A stretch of DNA of 64,000 nucleotides from Allobosea robiniae (GCF_900102525.1 NZ_FNBZ01000007.1:310001-374000), one strand, 5' to 3'. Counted from the first letter of the stretch, positions 16,290 to 25,563 are shown. The notes: generated from the letters alone by a model not told the origin. Made by a program: numbers and translations.

Positions 16290-17324
16290 TCAGGCGGCCT
16301 GGGGCTGCTCCGCCGGCGCCAGATAGGCGCTCTGGAAGGTCGACATCACATGCGCGACCATGTCGCGGGCAATGTGGAGCTGATCGTCCTGGAAGGCGAG
16401 CGCGCGCGGCGAGTTCAACACGATCTCGTAGCTCGGGAAGTAGTCGACGAAGTCGTGGCGCCGGAACAATTCCTCCGCCACCGCCCGCAGCAGCGATTTC
16501 GAAGCGCTGTTCGCGACGATGACGTCGGCGTCCTTGAAGGTCGCGCCGAACGGCACCGGCGAGACCGTGACGACGAAGCGCATCTCCGGATGGCAATGCT
16601 CGCGGATCAGCCCGATGATCTCCTCCATGTCGGCGAGCGTCGCATCGTAGCCGTAATCGACGAAGCGGAAGCGCTCCGGCATCCGCTGCAGCCAGGTCGG
16701 GCCGGGATGGGCGTTCATGGCGATACCTGTCTCGGCGTCCTGCCAGGTCTCGGTCAGGCCGAGCGTGAAGAAGCAGATGCGCGCCTGCTTGATCTGCGCG
16801 GTCGCCTCGGTCAGGCGCCTGCGATTGGCGAAGGCGCTCTCGCGATCCAGCAATCGCAATCCGCTGGCCTGCGGATCGAACCATTGTCCCGGCGCGAGCT
16901 CGATCAGCCCCTCGTCGGGATAGCTCTCGCCGAGCAGCACACGCTTCAGCTCATGAGTCATCGAGCGCACCGAATATTTGTTGAGCGCTCCCCGGCTGAG
17001 CTGGCCGCGATCGGCCCCGCCGCCGCGGCCGGTTTCCTCGCTCCAGCTCTCGAAATGCTCGGCCGGCACGCCATGGCCTGCGAGCAGCAGCGGCAGGCCG
17101 CGCAGCATCAGGATGTTCTCGACCTCGCGCGCGAAGCAGGAGCCCATGGTGAAGATCGGCCAGGACGGGTCGATCCTGAATTTCGGCTTGTGCGCCACGG
17201 CGAGATAGTCACCGGTCGTCAGGCGCTCCCTGGCCATCTTCTCGGGCTTGCCGGAGGTCCAGCCGCGCACCGGGTTGCCGCGCATGATCGAAAGGGCCGT
17301 GCCTGCATCGTATTCGATCTTCAT
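16290..17324 (-). CDS. GSCFA-domain protein (SGNH-like, glycan-modifying candidate)
   Basis: 344 residues. The defining motif is in FTMGSCFAREVE (about 58-69). Further family positions are NKYSVRSMTHEL, FFTLGLTETWQD (the conserved LGLTE block), VVTVSPVPFGATF and VANSASKSLLRAV. GSCFA domains belong to the SGNH/GDSL-like fold, where the Ser of GSC is the likely nucleophile. They are often found with polysaccharide and O-glycan genes and are thought to add or remove acyl groups. No signal peptide is seen, so it is predicted to be cytosolic. The ATG at 17324 follows AGGAGACGATC. It is the last gene of the polysaccharide run, 91 bases after the pyruvyltransferase-family gene. Confidence 0.8.
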   Translation of the reverse strand: MKIEYDAGTALSIMRGNPVRGWTSGKPEKMARERLTTGDYLAVAHKPKFRIDPSWPIFTMGSCFAREVENILMLRGLPLLLAGHGVPAEHFESWSEETGRGGGADRGQLSRGALNKYSVRSMTHELKRVLLGESYPDEGLIELAPGQWFDPQASGLRLLDRESAFANRRRLTEATAQIKQARICFFTLGLTETWQDAETGIAMNAHPGPTWLQRMPERFRFVDYGYDATLADMEEIIGLIREHCHPEMRFVVTVSPVPFGATFKDADVIVANSASKSLLRAVAEELFRRHDFVDYFPSYEIVLNSPRALAFQDDQLHIARDMVAHVMSTFQSAYLAPAEQPQAA

Positions 17325-17415
17325 GATCGTCTCCTGGTTCGTGGAAACCGATAGCCGGAAGGCTTTCGCGCCCCGCCAGGCTTGGCGAAGCCGTTCATTC
17401 CGCCCGGATCGGCCT

Positions 17416-18873
17416 TCACATCCGGTGGGGAATGCCGTTCCGGTCGAGGAAGCCGCGCATCCGGTCGTAGGAGCCGGCATAGCTCTTCGCGAGGCCGTTC
17501 AGCGCCGCCTCCTGATAGACCGCGCGCCAGCCGCCCTCGGCTAAGGCCGCCTCGGGCACGACCGGGATCTTGAGCGTCTCGGCCAACTCCTGGCTGCGCG
17601 TGTCATAGGCGACGAGCACGCCGGGCACGCCATGCGCGACGGCCGGCAGCACGCCATGGACGCGATAGCCGACCGCAAGATCCTGCGAGCGGGCAAAGGC
17701 GTCGTAATGCTCGACATCGAAGAACGAGAAGAGCTGCTTCTCATAGATCCGGCGCATCGCGGCGTCGTCCGATCCGCTCCACCAGCCGGTGCGGGTGAAT
17801 TCGGCGACAGCCTTCTCCTTGGCCACGGGGTCGCGCAGGAAGAACGCCTTCTCCTCCTGCTCGCCATGCGAGGACATCACCATCTCGCTCTGGCTGTCGA
17901 CCTTGAGCAGGGCCGCCTTCTGGTTGCGCAGATAGGCTTCCGGGTCGGCGGTATAGCTCTTGTCGGCCTCGCGGCGCAGGCTGAACGCGACCTTGCGGAT
18001 ATCACGCTGGTCTGGGATGCGGATCTTGAGGTCGCGGTTGCGGGTGCGGAAGATCGAGGGACAGCCGACCACCTCGACATTGCGGATGCCGTTCTGCCGG
18101 AGCGTCTCGGCACTGAAGGCACCGCGCACGCCGATCGCCGCCGAACGCTCGGCCACGATCGACCAGAAGCGCTTCGAAGCCTCGGGCAGTTCGATCTTGC
18201 GGTTCTGGCTCGCCTGCGCGCCGACGCCGATGGCATAGACCGGCAGCTTGACCTTCTCCAGCACCTCGACGGCGCGGAACCATTCCATGCTCTCATGGAT
18301 GAAGTTCGAGCCGCGCACGAAGACGAAATCGAACTCGCTGGCATAGCGCGCGATGTCGGCATCCGTGGGCGACATGATCTTCATCGGCTCCAGATGCGCG
18401 TAATCGAGGAGCTTCAGCGTGGAATCGTAGACGATCATGTCGCCGATGTTGAAGTAGTCGCTGAGCAGCTTCTCCATCGGCGCGCGATACCAGCGCACCT
18501 TGTCATGGTCGTAGACCTCGCCCGCCGGATAGATCACCAGCGCCCGCAAGGCCTTGGTCTTCGACACCGGGCGCAGTTCCGAGCCGGGCGCCAACGCGCC
18601 GGTGCGGGCATCCGCGACTGCGATGGAGCGCAGCCGTGTCTCGGGCAGGGCCGGCAGCGGGATGGCGATCTCCGCCACCGTCGCATCGCCGGTGACGAGC
18701 GCGCCCGGATGGATCGTGGCGTATTCCTGCCCATCGAGCAGCAGGCGCAGCGGCGCCCAGGCTCCGCCGGGCTCGCGCGCCACGAGAACCACGACCTCCT
18801 GCGTGGTCGCGCGCAGGATCTTCATGGGCAGCACGGCCTGGCTGGCCGGAACAGGGTGCGCGGGCGCGTTCAT
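17416..18873 (-). CDS. Polysaccharide pyruvyl transferase family protein (first of two)
   Basis: 485 residues. An N-terminal part of about 105 residues (beta-rich, LRLLLDGQEY...EIAIPLPALPETRLRSIAVADA) precedes the catalytic-like domain (about 108-480). That domain starts LVIYPAGEVYDHDKVRWYRAPMEKLLSDYFNIGDMIVYDSTLKLL. Later blocks are FDFVFVRGSNFIH, YAIGVGAQA, IGVRGAFSAETLRQNGI, VEVVGCPSIFR, SLRRE and the donor-site region VGYRVHGVLPAVAHGVPGVLVAYDTRSQEL. It is clearly paralogous to the 398-residue protein encoded at 20042-21238, which lacks the N-terminal extension. The family transfers pyruvate from phosphoenolpyruvate to form ketals on galactose, glucose or mannose. It overlaps the exported-protein gene upstream by four bases. 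Confidence 0.82.
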   Translation of the reverse strand: MNAPAHPVPASQAVLPMKILRATTQEVVVLVAREPGGAWAPLRLLLDGQEYATIHPGALVTGDATVAEIAIPLPALPETRLRSIAVADARTGALAPGSELRPVSKTKALRALVIYPAGEVYDHDKVRWYRAPMEKLLSDYFNIGDMIVYDSTLKLLDYAHLEPMKIMSPTDADIARYASEFDFVFVRGSNFIHESMEWFRAVEVLEKVKLPVYAIGVGAQASQNRKIELPEASKRFWSIVAERSAAIGVRGAFSAETLRQNGIRNVEVVGCPSIFRTRNRDLKIRIPDQRDIRKVAFSLRREADKSYTADPEAYLRNQKAALLKVDSQSEMVMSSHGEQEEKAFFLRDPVAKEKAVAEFTRTGWWSGSDDAAMRRIYEKQLFSFFDVEHYDAFARSQDLAVGYRVHGVLPAVAHGVPGVLVAYDTRSQELAETLKIPVVPEAALAEGGWRAVYQEAALNGLAKSYAGSYDRMRGFLDRNGIPHRM

Positions 18874-20045
18874 GAGCCCTCCTTGACGAAGCGAAGTTTC
18901 AGGCGGACCAGATCGCGGTCGGGGCCGAGCTTGCAGCCGGCGACATGCATCCTGGTCATGAACAGATAGGGCTGATCGCCCGTGGTCTCGAAATTGCGCG
19001 AGGGCGAGGCCGGATCGGCGATGGCCCCGTAGCCATAGCGCTCACGGTCGCTGCAATCCTTGCTCCACATCGTCGGGTGCGTGATCAGCGTCTGCAGCGG
19101 CGACCAGGTCACGAGGTCCTTCGACCAGCTATAGGCGACGCGCCCACCGACAATGCCCTGACGCGGATCGGGGCCGAGATGGAAGATCGCGAGCCATTGC
19201 CCGCTCGCTTCGTGCCGGGTGACCGAGCCGACCGTGGTCGGCAGGTGCTTCAGCGGCTGGCACGGCCGCGCCTGGCTGAGATCGTCGCGATAGGGATCGA
19301 CCGCCGGAATCGTGAAATCCTGCCCGTCGAAGGCGCGCCAGGTCGTCGGATCCTTGAGGTCCGTCGAGCGGAACAGGCAGACGCCGTTCTTCTGGCCCTC
19401 TCCGCCGGTCGTCGCGATCAGCGAATACCAGGCGCCGTCCTGCTGGACGATGTTCGACGGGTTGAAGAAGCCGCGATGCCGGCCCTGCCCGACATCCTGC
19501 TTGTAGGGCGGTGCCGCCACCAATGGGCGCGGTTCGTCGGTCCTGAAGCTGTGCCCGCCATCATCGGATCGGGCGGCGGTGACGACATTGTACCAGCAGC
19601 TCATCGCCTCCTTGAAGCGACAGGCGCCGGGATGCTTGTCGGCGTGGTATTCGGCATGGATCAGCGCCTGGACATGGCGGCCGTCATCGGTCCAGGTCGC
19701 GGCGATCCAGCTCTTGTCGCTGAACTGGCTCGGATCAGCGCTGTTCTTCGCCTGGAAGGAGACCGCGCAGCTCTTGCGGAGCGACGTGAGGTCACGGCCG
19801 ATCAGCGGGCGACTGCGGTAATGGCTAGCGAAGGCGACGACCTCGCCCTTATCGTCGCGGAAGGCGCGCAGCGGCGCGTCCGGCAGGTCCCATTCCTCGC
19901 AGCGCTCGCGCGCCCAGGAGACCACCGTCTCCTCCTGCGCGCCGGGCGCGAGTTCGAGCCGGTAGCCCTGCGCGACCGCGGGCAGCGCCAGCAGCAGCAG
20001 GCATGCGGCCGACAGGGCCGCCTGCAGGGCGCGAGCGCCCCTCAT
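18870..20045 (-). CDS. Exported beta-propeller-like protein of the polysaccharide locus
   Basis: 391 residues with a signal peptide (about 1-25, ending AVA-Q). The remainder shows repeated sheet-type blocks ending in short tryptophan motifs: KSWIAATWTDDGRHVQALIHAEYH, ARSDDGGHSFRTDEPRPL, GFFNPSNIVQQDGAWYSLIATTG, CLFRSTDLKDPTTWRAFDGQDF, WLAIFHLG, VAYSWSKDLVTWSPLQTL. These resemble the Asp-box/GH43-GH33 type of beta-propeller found in glycosidases and lyases. I cannot place catalytic residues with confidence. The gene overlaps both neighbouring pyruvyltransferase-family genes by four bases. A role in trimming, binding or release of the exported polysaccharide is inferred. Confidence 0.65.
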   Translation of the reverse strand: MRGARALQAALSAACLLLLALPAVAQGYRLELAPGAQEETVVSWARERCEEWDLPDAPLRAFRDDKGEVVAFASHYRSRPLIGRDLTSLRKSCAVSFQAKNSADPSQFSDKSWIAATWTDDGRHVQALIHAEYHADKHPGACRFKEAMSCWYNVVTAARSDDGGHSFRTDEPRPLVAAPPYKQDVGQGRHRGFFNPSNIVQQDGAWYSLIATTGGEGQKNGVCLFRSTDLKDPTTWRAFDGQDFTIPAVDPYRDDLSQARPCQPLKHLPTTVGSVTRHEASGQWLAIFHLGPDPRQGIVGGRVAYSWSKDLVTWSPLQTLITHPTMWSKDCSDRERYGYGAIADPASPSRNFETTGDQPYLFMTRMHVAGCKLGPDRDLVRLKLRFVKEGS

Positions 20046-21238
20046 GCCACCTTCCTTTCCGGCGCGGGCACCTGTTGGGCAGCCGCAGCCGGCTTGACCA
20101 TCTTGTGGTCGACCTTGTTCTCGCTGAGGAATGCGCTCATCGCGCGGTAGACCTGCCCATAGGCGGCGTTGAAGCGATCGAAACGCGCCTGATCCCAGTG
20201 TTCCTCCAGCTTGAAATCCTGGCCGGCGAAGACGTCGATGCTCGGGATCTTGAAGGTGTCCGCGAACTCGACAGTGCGGCTGTCATAGGTGAAGTAGATC
20301 GAGGGCGTGCCGTTCGCGAGCGCCATCAGGTTGCCGTGCAGACGGTAGCCGAGCACGAGGTCGAGCCCACGCACCAATCGCTCGTATTCCGCGACCACGT
20401 CGGAATAGAACATCCGGGTCTGGTAGAGACGCTCGACCTGCTCGTCGAGATACCAGCTATTGGCCCATTCATTGGCGCGCAGTGCCGTCATCGCCTGCGC
20501 CTGCTGGTCGATGGTGCCGAGCGCGAGCTTCTTCTCCTCGACCTCGCCCTGCGACATCAGCGTGACCTCGAAACGATCCGCCATCGCCTTCACCAGCGAG
20601 CGGTGGAAGGTGAGGTAGCGCTTGATGTCCTGCGCATAGGTCTTGGAGACCTCGCGCCTGAGCGTCACGCCGGCGGTCTTGACCTGCTCCAGCGGCGGCA
20701 GCCGGATGGCGAGGTTGGGGTCGTTGTTCCGGAACGCCGTCGGGCAGCCGATGATGCGGACATTCTTGATGCCGAGATCGTTCAGCACCTCCGCCGAATA
20801 GGTGCCGCGCACACCGAGCGAGGCCGTCGAATCCGAAATGAGCTTGAGCACCGTTTTGGTGTCCTCGCTCAGTTGCAGCTTGCCGCTGACCGGCGCCTGC
20901 GCGCCGATGCCGAAGGCAATGACCGGGATCTTCAGCCGGCGCAGCACCTCGGGCGCCTGCGCCCAGTTCATCTGCGCATGGACATAGTTGGAGCCGCGCA
21001 GGAAGACGTAATCGTATTCGGCATTGAGCCGGTCGATCATCGCGGGATCGACGCGGTCGATCGGCAATTCGTCGAGCTTCTCGAAATTGAGCAGCTTCAG
21101 CGAGGAATCGAAGACGAAGGCGTCGCCGATATTGTGATAGTGCTCGATATGGCTCTGCAGATCGGCATGGCGATACCAGCGGACATTGTCGTGGTCATAG
21201 ACCTCCCCGGAGGGGCTGATGACGAGGATGCGGGCCAT
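20042..21238 (-). CDS. Polysaccharide pyruvyl transferase family protein (second of two)
   Basis: 398 residues, a single domain. It starts ILVISPSGEVYDHDNVRWYRHADLQSHIEHYHNIGDAFVFDSSLKLLNF, and later blocks follow its paralogue at 17416-18873 almost segment for segment: YDYVFLRGSNYVHA, IAFGIGAQAPVSGK, LGVRGTYSAEVLNDLGIKN, IIGCPTAFRNND, TLRREVSKTY, LGYRLHGNLMALANGTPSIYFTYDSRTVEFADTFKIP. The C-terminal 35 residues are Ala/Pro-rich. Two copies within 4 kb suggest pyruvylation at two positions, or that one copy has a different job. It is coupled to the exported-protein gene through an ATGA overlap. Confidence 0.82.
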   Translation of the reverse strand: MARILVISPSGEVYDHDNVRWYRHADLQSHIEHYHNIGDAFVFDSSLKLLNFEKLDELPIDRVDPAMIDRLNAEYDYVFLRGSNYVHAQMNWAQAPEVLRRLKIPVIAFGIGAQAPVSGKLQLSEDTKTVLKLISDSTASLGVRGTYSAEVLNDLGIKNVRIIGCPTAFRNNDPNLAIRLPPLEQVKTAGVTLRREVSKTYAQDIKRYLTFHRSLVKAMADRFEVTLMSQGEVEEKKLALGTIDQQAQAMTALRANEWANSWYLDEQVERLYQTRMFYSDVVAEYERLVRGLDLVLGYRLHGNLMALANGTPSIYFTYDSRTVEFADTFKIPSIDVFAGQDFKLEEHWDQARFDRFNAAYGQVYRAMSAFLSENKVDHKMVKPAAAAQQVPAPERKVA

Positions 21239-21270
21239 GGTCGGGTCTCCCCTGTTCTTTCGTTATGGTT

Positions 21271-22575
21271 TCAGGCGATCATCGCGGCAGGGTCCTGCCG
21301 CACGGGCGCAGGCTTGCTGCGTTCCGCCAGCAGGCGGCGGTAGAGATCGAGATGCGTCCCGGCGCATTCGACATGGCTCATCGGCTGCTTGATGCCGCCG
21401 CGCAGTCGGTCCCAGAGGCCGGGCTCGGTCAGCGCGCGCGTCATGCAGTCGACGAGGTCTTCCGGGCTGCCCGGCCGGAAATGCAGGCCGTCGACCTCGT
21501 CGGTGATCTTCTCGGCCATGCCGCCGAGATTGCTCGCCAGGATCGGGCGGCCGTGGAAGAACGCCTCCTGGATCACGATCGGCGAGTTCTCCCACCAGAC
21601 CGAGGGCATCACCATCCAGTCGACCGAACGCATCAGGTTCGGCATTTCGCGGTTCTGGAAGGCGCCACAGAAGCGCACCCGCCGTCCGGCCGCCTCGACG
21701 AGCTTGGCGAACTTGTCCTGATAGGCCTGCGGTTGCCGTTCCAGGTTGCCGCCATAGACCAGCAGGATCGAATCCTCGCCCCAGACGTCCTCGGGAATGC
21801 GCGTCACCGCATCGATCAGCACGTCGGCGCCCTTGTAGGGCGTGAGCTGGCCGAAATAGGCGAAGCGCGAACGCCGCCCCTTGCCCTCCGGGAGTGGCCG
21901 GGGTGGCGCGGCACCGGCGACGTCGATGCCGTTCTCGATCACCGAAAAACGATCCTCGGCGAGGCCCCAGTCGACATAGCGGTCGACGAGGAAGCGGCTC
22001 GGCGAGACGAAATGATCGGCGAGCCCCAGCATGCCCTTGATGAAGGTCTCGCGCGCCAGGAATCGCGCCGGCGAGATGTCGGGGAAGCAGGCGTTGCAGT
22101 CGGTCGGCGACGCCTGGTAGCAGAGCTTGAAGGCCCCGGTCTTCACCATCTGGCCATGGTGGTGGCAGATCGAGAGATATTCGTGGAAGGTCACCACGAT
22201 CAGCGCGTCCGGCAGCGCATCGCGCACCGCGAACAGGCATTCGAGGCCGAGCCCGATGAAATGGTGGAAATGCACCACATCCGGCTTCAGGTCGTTCAGC
22301 ACGCGGACGAAATCGCGCTCGATCTCCTCGGTTGCCCGGTTCGAGATCAGGAAGTGGTCGTAATCCTCGGCGTAGTAGAGCAATTCGCCGCCGCGCTGGC
22401 GCAGGCTCATCAGCGCCGTGCCGGCATGGCGCGGCGTCGGCGCGCCGACGCGGGCGAGGAAATGGGAATCGACGCCTTCGCCGGCCTGCAACCCCTTGTG
22501 CAGGTTGTAGGAGGCCACCTCCGCGCCACCCAGGGACATCGAAGGATGGCCGTGCGATATCACGAGAACCCGCAT
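21271..22575 (-). CDS. Glycosyltransferase family 4 (GT-B) enzyme
   Basis: 434 residues. The N-terminal Rossmann-like half starts VLVISHGHPSMSLGGAEVASYNLHKGL, the usual GGAE acceptor loop, and includes PDVVHFHHFIGLG and TFHEYLSICHHHGQMV. A Cys-rich stretch (CYQASPTDCNACFPDI) follows. The C-terminal donor half has RFAYFGQLTPYKGADVLIDA (the G.L...KG block) and the retaining GT4 motif ENSPIVIQEAFFHGRPILASNLGGMAE, with the E-x7-E pair. It shares this whole layout, including the HHDG/CHGCFPE segment, with the enzyme encoded at 25560-26807. Probably it adds a sugar to the repeating unit at the cytoplasmic face. It starts three bases after the upstream gene's stop. Confidence 0.88.
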   Translation of the reverse strand: MRVLVISHGHPSMSLGGAEVASYNLHKGLQAGEGVDSHFLARVGAPTPRHAGTALMSLRQRGGELLYYAEDYDHFLISNRATEEIERDFVRVLNDLKPDVVHFHHFIGLGLECLFAVRDALPDALIVVTFHEYLSICHHHGQMVKTGAFKLCYQASPTDCNACFPDISPARFLARETFIKGMLGLADHFVSPSRFLVDRYVDWGLAEDRFSVIENGIDVAGAAPPRPLPEGKGRRSRFAYFGQLTPYKGADVLIDAVTRIPEDVWGEDSILLVYGGNLERQPQAYQDKFAKLVEAAGRRVRFCGAFQNREMPNLMRSVDWMVMPSVWWENSPIVIQEAFFHGRPILASNLGGMAEKITDEVDGLHFRPGSPEDLVDCMTRALTEPGLWDRLRGGIKQPMSHVECAGTHLDLYRRLLAERSKPAPVRQDPAAMIA

Positions 22576-22577
22576 CC

Positions 22578-24779
22578 TCAGCCTTTCATGTTGGAGATGG
22601 CGAGCGCCCAGCGCCGGTCGAAGCTGGTGCGGTCGGCAAGCTGCGCGAGCACACCCGCATGCGGCGCGGCGGTCTCGCCGTCATCGACCGCGTAGACCTC
22701 GACATCGGGCACCCAGAGCGAGGGCGAGCCCGCCATCCGGAGCTTGAGGCAGAGATCGAGCCCCTTCTCCGCCGTGGTGAAATAGTTGCGGGCGAAGCCG
22801 CCAACCTCGATGAAGGCGGCGCGCGACAGGACACAGCATTCGCTGGCGCCGGCCGCGACCTCCATCGGGCCGAGATTGCCGACGGCCTCCAGCGGATAGC
22901 CGACGAAACGGTTGGCGATGCGCCGGCTCGCGCCCTCGCCTTCCAGCCAGGCGCCGGCCCAGCGGATCGAATCGTCCTCGAAGAGCAGCGTCGGGCTCGC
23001 CACGCATTGGCCGCCGCGTGCCCGATAGGCCCGCTCCAGCCGGCCGAGCCAGCCGGGCATGCGGATCTGGGCGGCACCGGACAACAGAGCGACAGTGTTG
23101 AAGCGGCAGGCGCGAACGCCAGCCTCCAGCGCGTCGCAGGCATCCTCGACGCCCTCGACCGCAACGAGCCGCACCGACAATCCATAGAAGCGTGCCAGCC
23201 GGCGCGCTTCCGCGCCGACGCGGTCGAAGCTCTCCGAGGGTGCCGCGAGCACGATCGGCAAGGGCCGCGCTTCCGGGTCCATCGCGAGCAAGGCGAACAG
23301 CGCCGACAATTCGCGATGGCGGTGATCGAGCCCGATGACGAGGCCAAGCGCGGCTTCCGGGTCGAAAGCACCGACATCGAGCGTCTCAGCAGCGCGCGGC
23401 GGCGCGATCTCGGCCGCCTGCAGCGCCGGCGCGATCTGCCGTTCGACCACGGCATTGGCCGTCGAGGAACGGGCATCGAGCAGGCCGAGCACACGCTCGA
23501 GCGCCCGCCGCGCGGGCGCGCGATTGGGTTCGAGCGGCAGGAAGGCGGGACCGGTTCCCTGCACCTCGAAGGCGAGATGCAACGGCTGGCCGGCCTCCGG
23601 CAGGAGTTTTGGCGCAAAGACGATGAAGCCGTGATTGTTGCGCCGGGATGCCAAGGCCGGGCCGAAGCGCGGGTCTTCCATGAAGGCTGCTGTCACGTCG
23701 GCGCGCTGCACGCGGGTCCACAAGCGGTCGACGGCGCAGGACTGGCTGCCGCTGCGCAGCGTGACGCCACCGACCCGGCGCTCGGGATCGAACAGCCAGC
23801 CGATGATGAGCACGCCGGTGCCCTCGACCACGGTCACCGAGTCGATGCCGGCCCGCACCGGCTCCTCCAGCAGGCAGACCGTGTCGCGGCCGTCGAAGCG
23901 CTGCGAGGCGCGCTTGAGCTTGTCGGCCGTCGCCTGGGGCGCGGTGCCGCGCTGCAGGCCGTCGCGCAGATGGCCGGGCACGGTGATCGGCTCGAGCAGG
24001 ACGTAACGCTCATAGACTTCGAGCGCGCGCCAGCCATCATTGCCGCGGAAATAGAGTCGTTCGATCTCGCCGGGATGCTGGACGTGACAATCCTCCAGCA
24101 GGCCGAAGAAGCCGCGCGCACCCTCGCCGAGATCGTCGCGCTCGAAGGTCCCGGTTTCGAGATGAGCCGGCGACAGGCCACCATGCGAGATCAGCAGCTT
24201 CACCCGCCCGGCGGCGAAATGAGAGGTCCAGCCCTGCAGGAAGATGCTGCGTTCCGCCCCCGCGATATCGTCGAGCCTGCCCATCACCTCGACGAAGCCG
24301 CCCGGCCGCGCGACCGTCTGCAGCAGCATCGCCACGGCCCTGAGGCGCCGCGGATTGGGCGCGCCGGTCAGCAGCACTTCGAGCAATCCGTCGACCACGC
24401 TCGGAAAAGCCTGCCCGGCATCATCCGCGAGTTCGGAGAGGAAAGCCTGCAGGGGCTGCGGCTTCGGCGCCAGGATCAGGCGCAGCGGCCGGCCGGGCCT
24501 GCCGATCAGCAGCGCGCCGGTGCCGCTGCCGTCGACGCTGGGCGCCGGCGCGAGACACAGGAAACCGGTGGCCGCCGAAGGTTCGGCGCCGGGCCGGCGC
24601 CAGCTCAGCACCATGGTCTGCGCGCGATTGCGCGGATTGCCGTCGACCGCGACCGGCACCTTGGCCGGAATGGCGTCGCAGATGCTGCGGACGAGGATCG
24701 CGTTCTCGCCGAGCGGCGTCCAGGCCACGGTTGGTGCCTGCGCAACCGCCATCCTGTCGGGAACGATGACCTCGCTCAT
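22578..24779 (-). CDS. Large GT2-like protein with a degenerate glycosyltransferase domain
   Basis: 733 residues, three parts. Residues 1-305 are an unassigned region paralogous in layout to the N-terminus of the protein encoded at 27640-29934. Around 310-430 there is a beta-rich module with GVLIIGWLFDPERRVGGVTLRSG. Residues about 455-733 align with a GT-A family 2 domain. Where the paralogue reads ALVNSDVIPTANDWL this protein reads ALLSGAAQIRMPGWL, so the nucleotide-sugar-binding aspartate is missing. The later LDLCLKLRMAG and WVPDVEVYAVDDGE parts are kept. It may be a non-catalytic partner or use another mechanism. No signal peptide or clear membrane helix is present. The stop lies three bases before the next gene's start codon. 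Confidence 0.7.
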   Translation of the reverse strand: MSEVIVPDRMAVAQAPTVAWTPLGENAILVRSICDAIPAKVPVAVDGNPRNRAQTMVLSWRRPGAEPSAATGFLCLAPAPSVDGSGTGALLIGRPGRPLRLILAPKPQPLQAFLSELADDAGQAFPSVVDGLLEVLLTGAPNPRRLRAVAMLLQTVARPGGFVEVMGRLDDIAGAERSIFLQGWTSHFAAGRVKLLISHGGLSPAHLETGTFERDDLGEGARGFFGLLEDCHVQHPGEIERLYFRGNDGWRALEVYERYVLLEPITVPGHLRDGLQRGTAPQATADKLKRASQRFDGRDTVCLLEEPVRAGIDSVTVVEGTGVLIIGWLFDPERRVGGVTLRSGSQSCAVDRLWTRVQRADVTAAFMEDPRFGPALASRRNNHGFIVFAPKLLPEAGQPLHLAFEVQGTGPAFLPLEPNRAPARRALERVLGLLDARSSTANAVVERQIAPALQAAEIAPPRAAETLDVGAFDPEAALGLVIGLDHRHRELSALFALLAMDPEARPLPIVLAAPSESFDRVGAEARRLARFYGLSVRLVAVEGVEDACDALEAGVRACRFNTVALLSGAAQIRMPGWLGRLERAYRARGGQCVASPTLLFEDDSIRWAGAWLEGEGASRRIANRFVGYPLEAVGNLGPMEVAAGASECCVLSRAAFIEVGGFARNYFTTAEKGLDLCLKLRMAGSPSLWVPDVEVYAVDDGETAAPHAGVLAQLADRTSFDRRWALAISNMKG

Positions 24780-24783
24780 CGCC

Positions 24784-25563
24784 TCAGCCTCCCCACAAGG
24801 TGACGGCGAGCGTGACGAAGGACATCACCGCCGCGAGTGTCGACAGGAAGCCGAGGATGACGGTGACCTGCCTGAGCGGCGCCCGCGCCTCCTTGCGGAT
24901 CGCATCGAGCCGCTCGTCGAAGCCGCGCAGCGTGCCGTCGAAACGCAGCTGGAAGACGTCGAGCTCGCCGAGCCTCCGCACGATCTCGGTCTGGCTCTCG
25001 GTCTCGGCCTTGGTCGCCTCGGCCAGCGCATGGTTTTCTTCGAGCCGCGCCGCGATGCGGTCGAGCTTCTCGTTGAGTTCCTTCTGCGCGAGCTGGGCAC
25101 GCCGGTTGAGCACGATCAGCATTTCGACCTTGTCGAAGAAGCGTGCCAGCGGCACGGCGATCGCCGCTTCCGCCGCGAGCTCGTCCGCCGCCGGCAGGCG
25201 CAGTTCCAGCTCCACGCCCGTCGCCGCGGAGACGCCGACGACCGTCAGGCGCGCACGCGCCGCAACCAGCGTCTCGTCGAGATCGATCGAGAAGGCGTGC
25301 TTGCCGTCGCCGATGCCGTTGCGGCGCAGGTCGATGCGGCTCTGGTCGGCCTTTGCTTCCGCGACGACCTTGCCGTCCAGGGAAACCCTGACCGTGATCG
25401 CCTCGTCGGGGCGGGCCTCGTCCCAGATCCAGCCATGCAGGCGGCTGCCGTCGAGGGCATCGACCCGTCCGTTCAGGCGCGAGGGGTTGATATTGGGAAG
25501 GCGGACCTCCTGGTCCTGTTCGGGAAGGCGGACTTCGTTGTCCTGGTACTGAGCCGTTGTCAT
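24784..25563 (-). CDS. Membrane-anchored coiled-coil protein with GWxxD beta module
   Basis: 259 residues. Residues 1-30 are polar and disordered with two copies of EVRLP. Residues about 30-125 are a beta-sandwich-like module with LNGRVDALDGSRLHGWIWDEARP, VRVSLDG and GIGDGKHAFSIDLD. The same type of module occurs in the two large GT2-like proteins of this locus. Residues about 140-225 are a charged coiled coil (LARFFDKVEMLIVLNRR, then repeated Leu/Glu heptads). A single membrane helix closes the protein (VTVILGFLSTLAAVMSFVTLAVTLW). The coil and module probably face the cytoplasm as a scaffold for glycosyltransferases, but topology is not proved. Not a recognised family. It overlaps the next upstream gene by four bases. 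Confidence 0.7.
   Translation of the reverse strand: MTTAQYQDNEVRLPEQDQEVRLPNINPSRLNGRVDALDGSRLHGWIWDEARPDEAITVRVSLDGKVVAEAKADQSRIDLRRNGIGDGKHAFSIDLDETLVAARARLTVVGVSAATGVELELRLPAADELAAEAAIAVPLARFFDKVEMLIVLNRRAQLAQKELNEKLDRIAARLEENHALAEATKAETESQTEIVRRLGELDVFQLRFDGTLRGFDERLDAIRKEARAPLRQVTVILGFLSTLAAVMSFVTLAVTLWGG

Noticed and set aside
21265..24803. Long plus-strand open frames opposite the glycosyltransferase genes (up to 823 residues)
   Set aside because: They are mirror frames of coding DNA with strong codon bias. The minus-strand products show complete glycosyltransferase motifs, and the plus-strand products show none.
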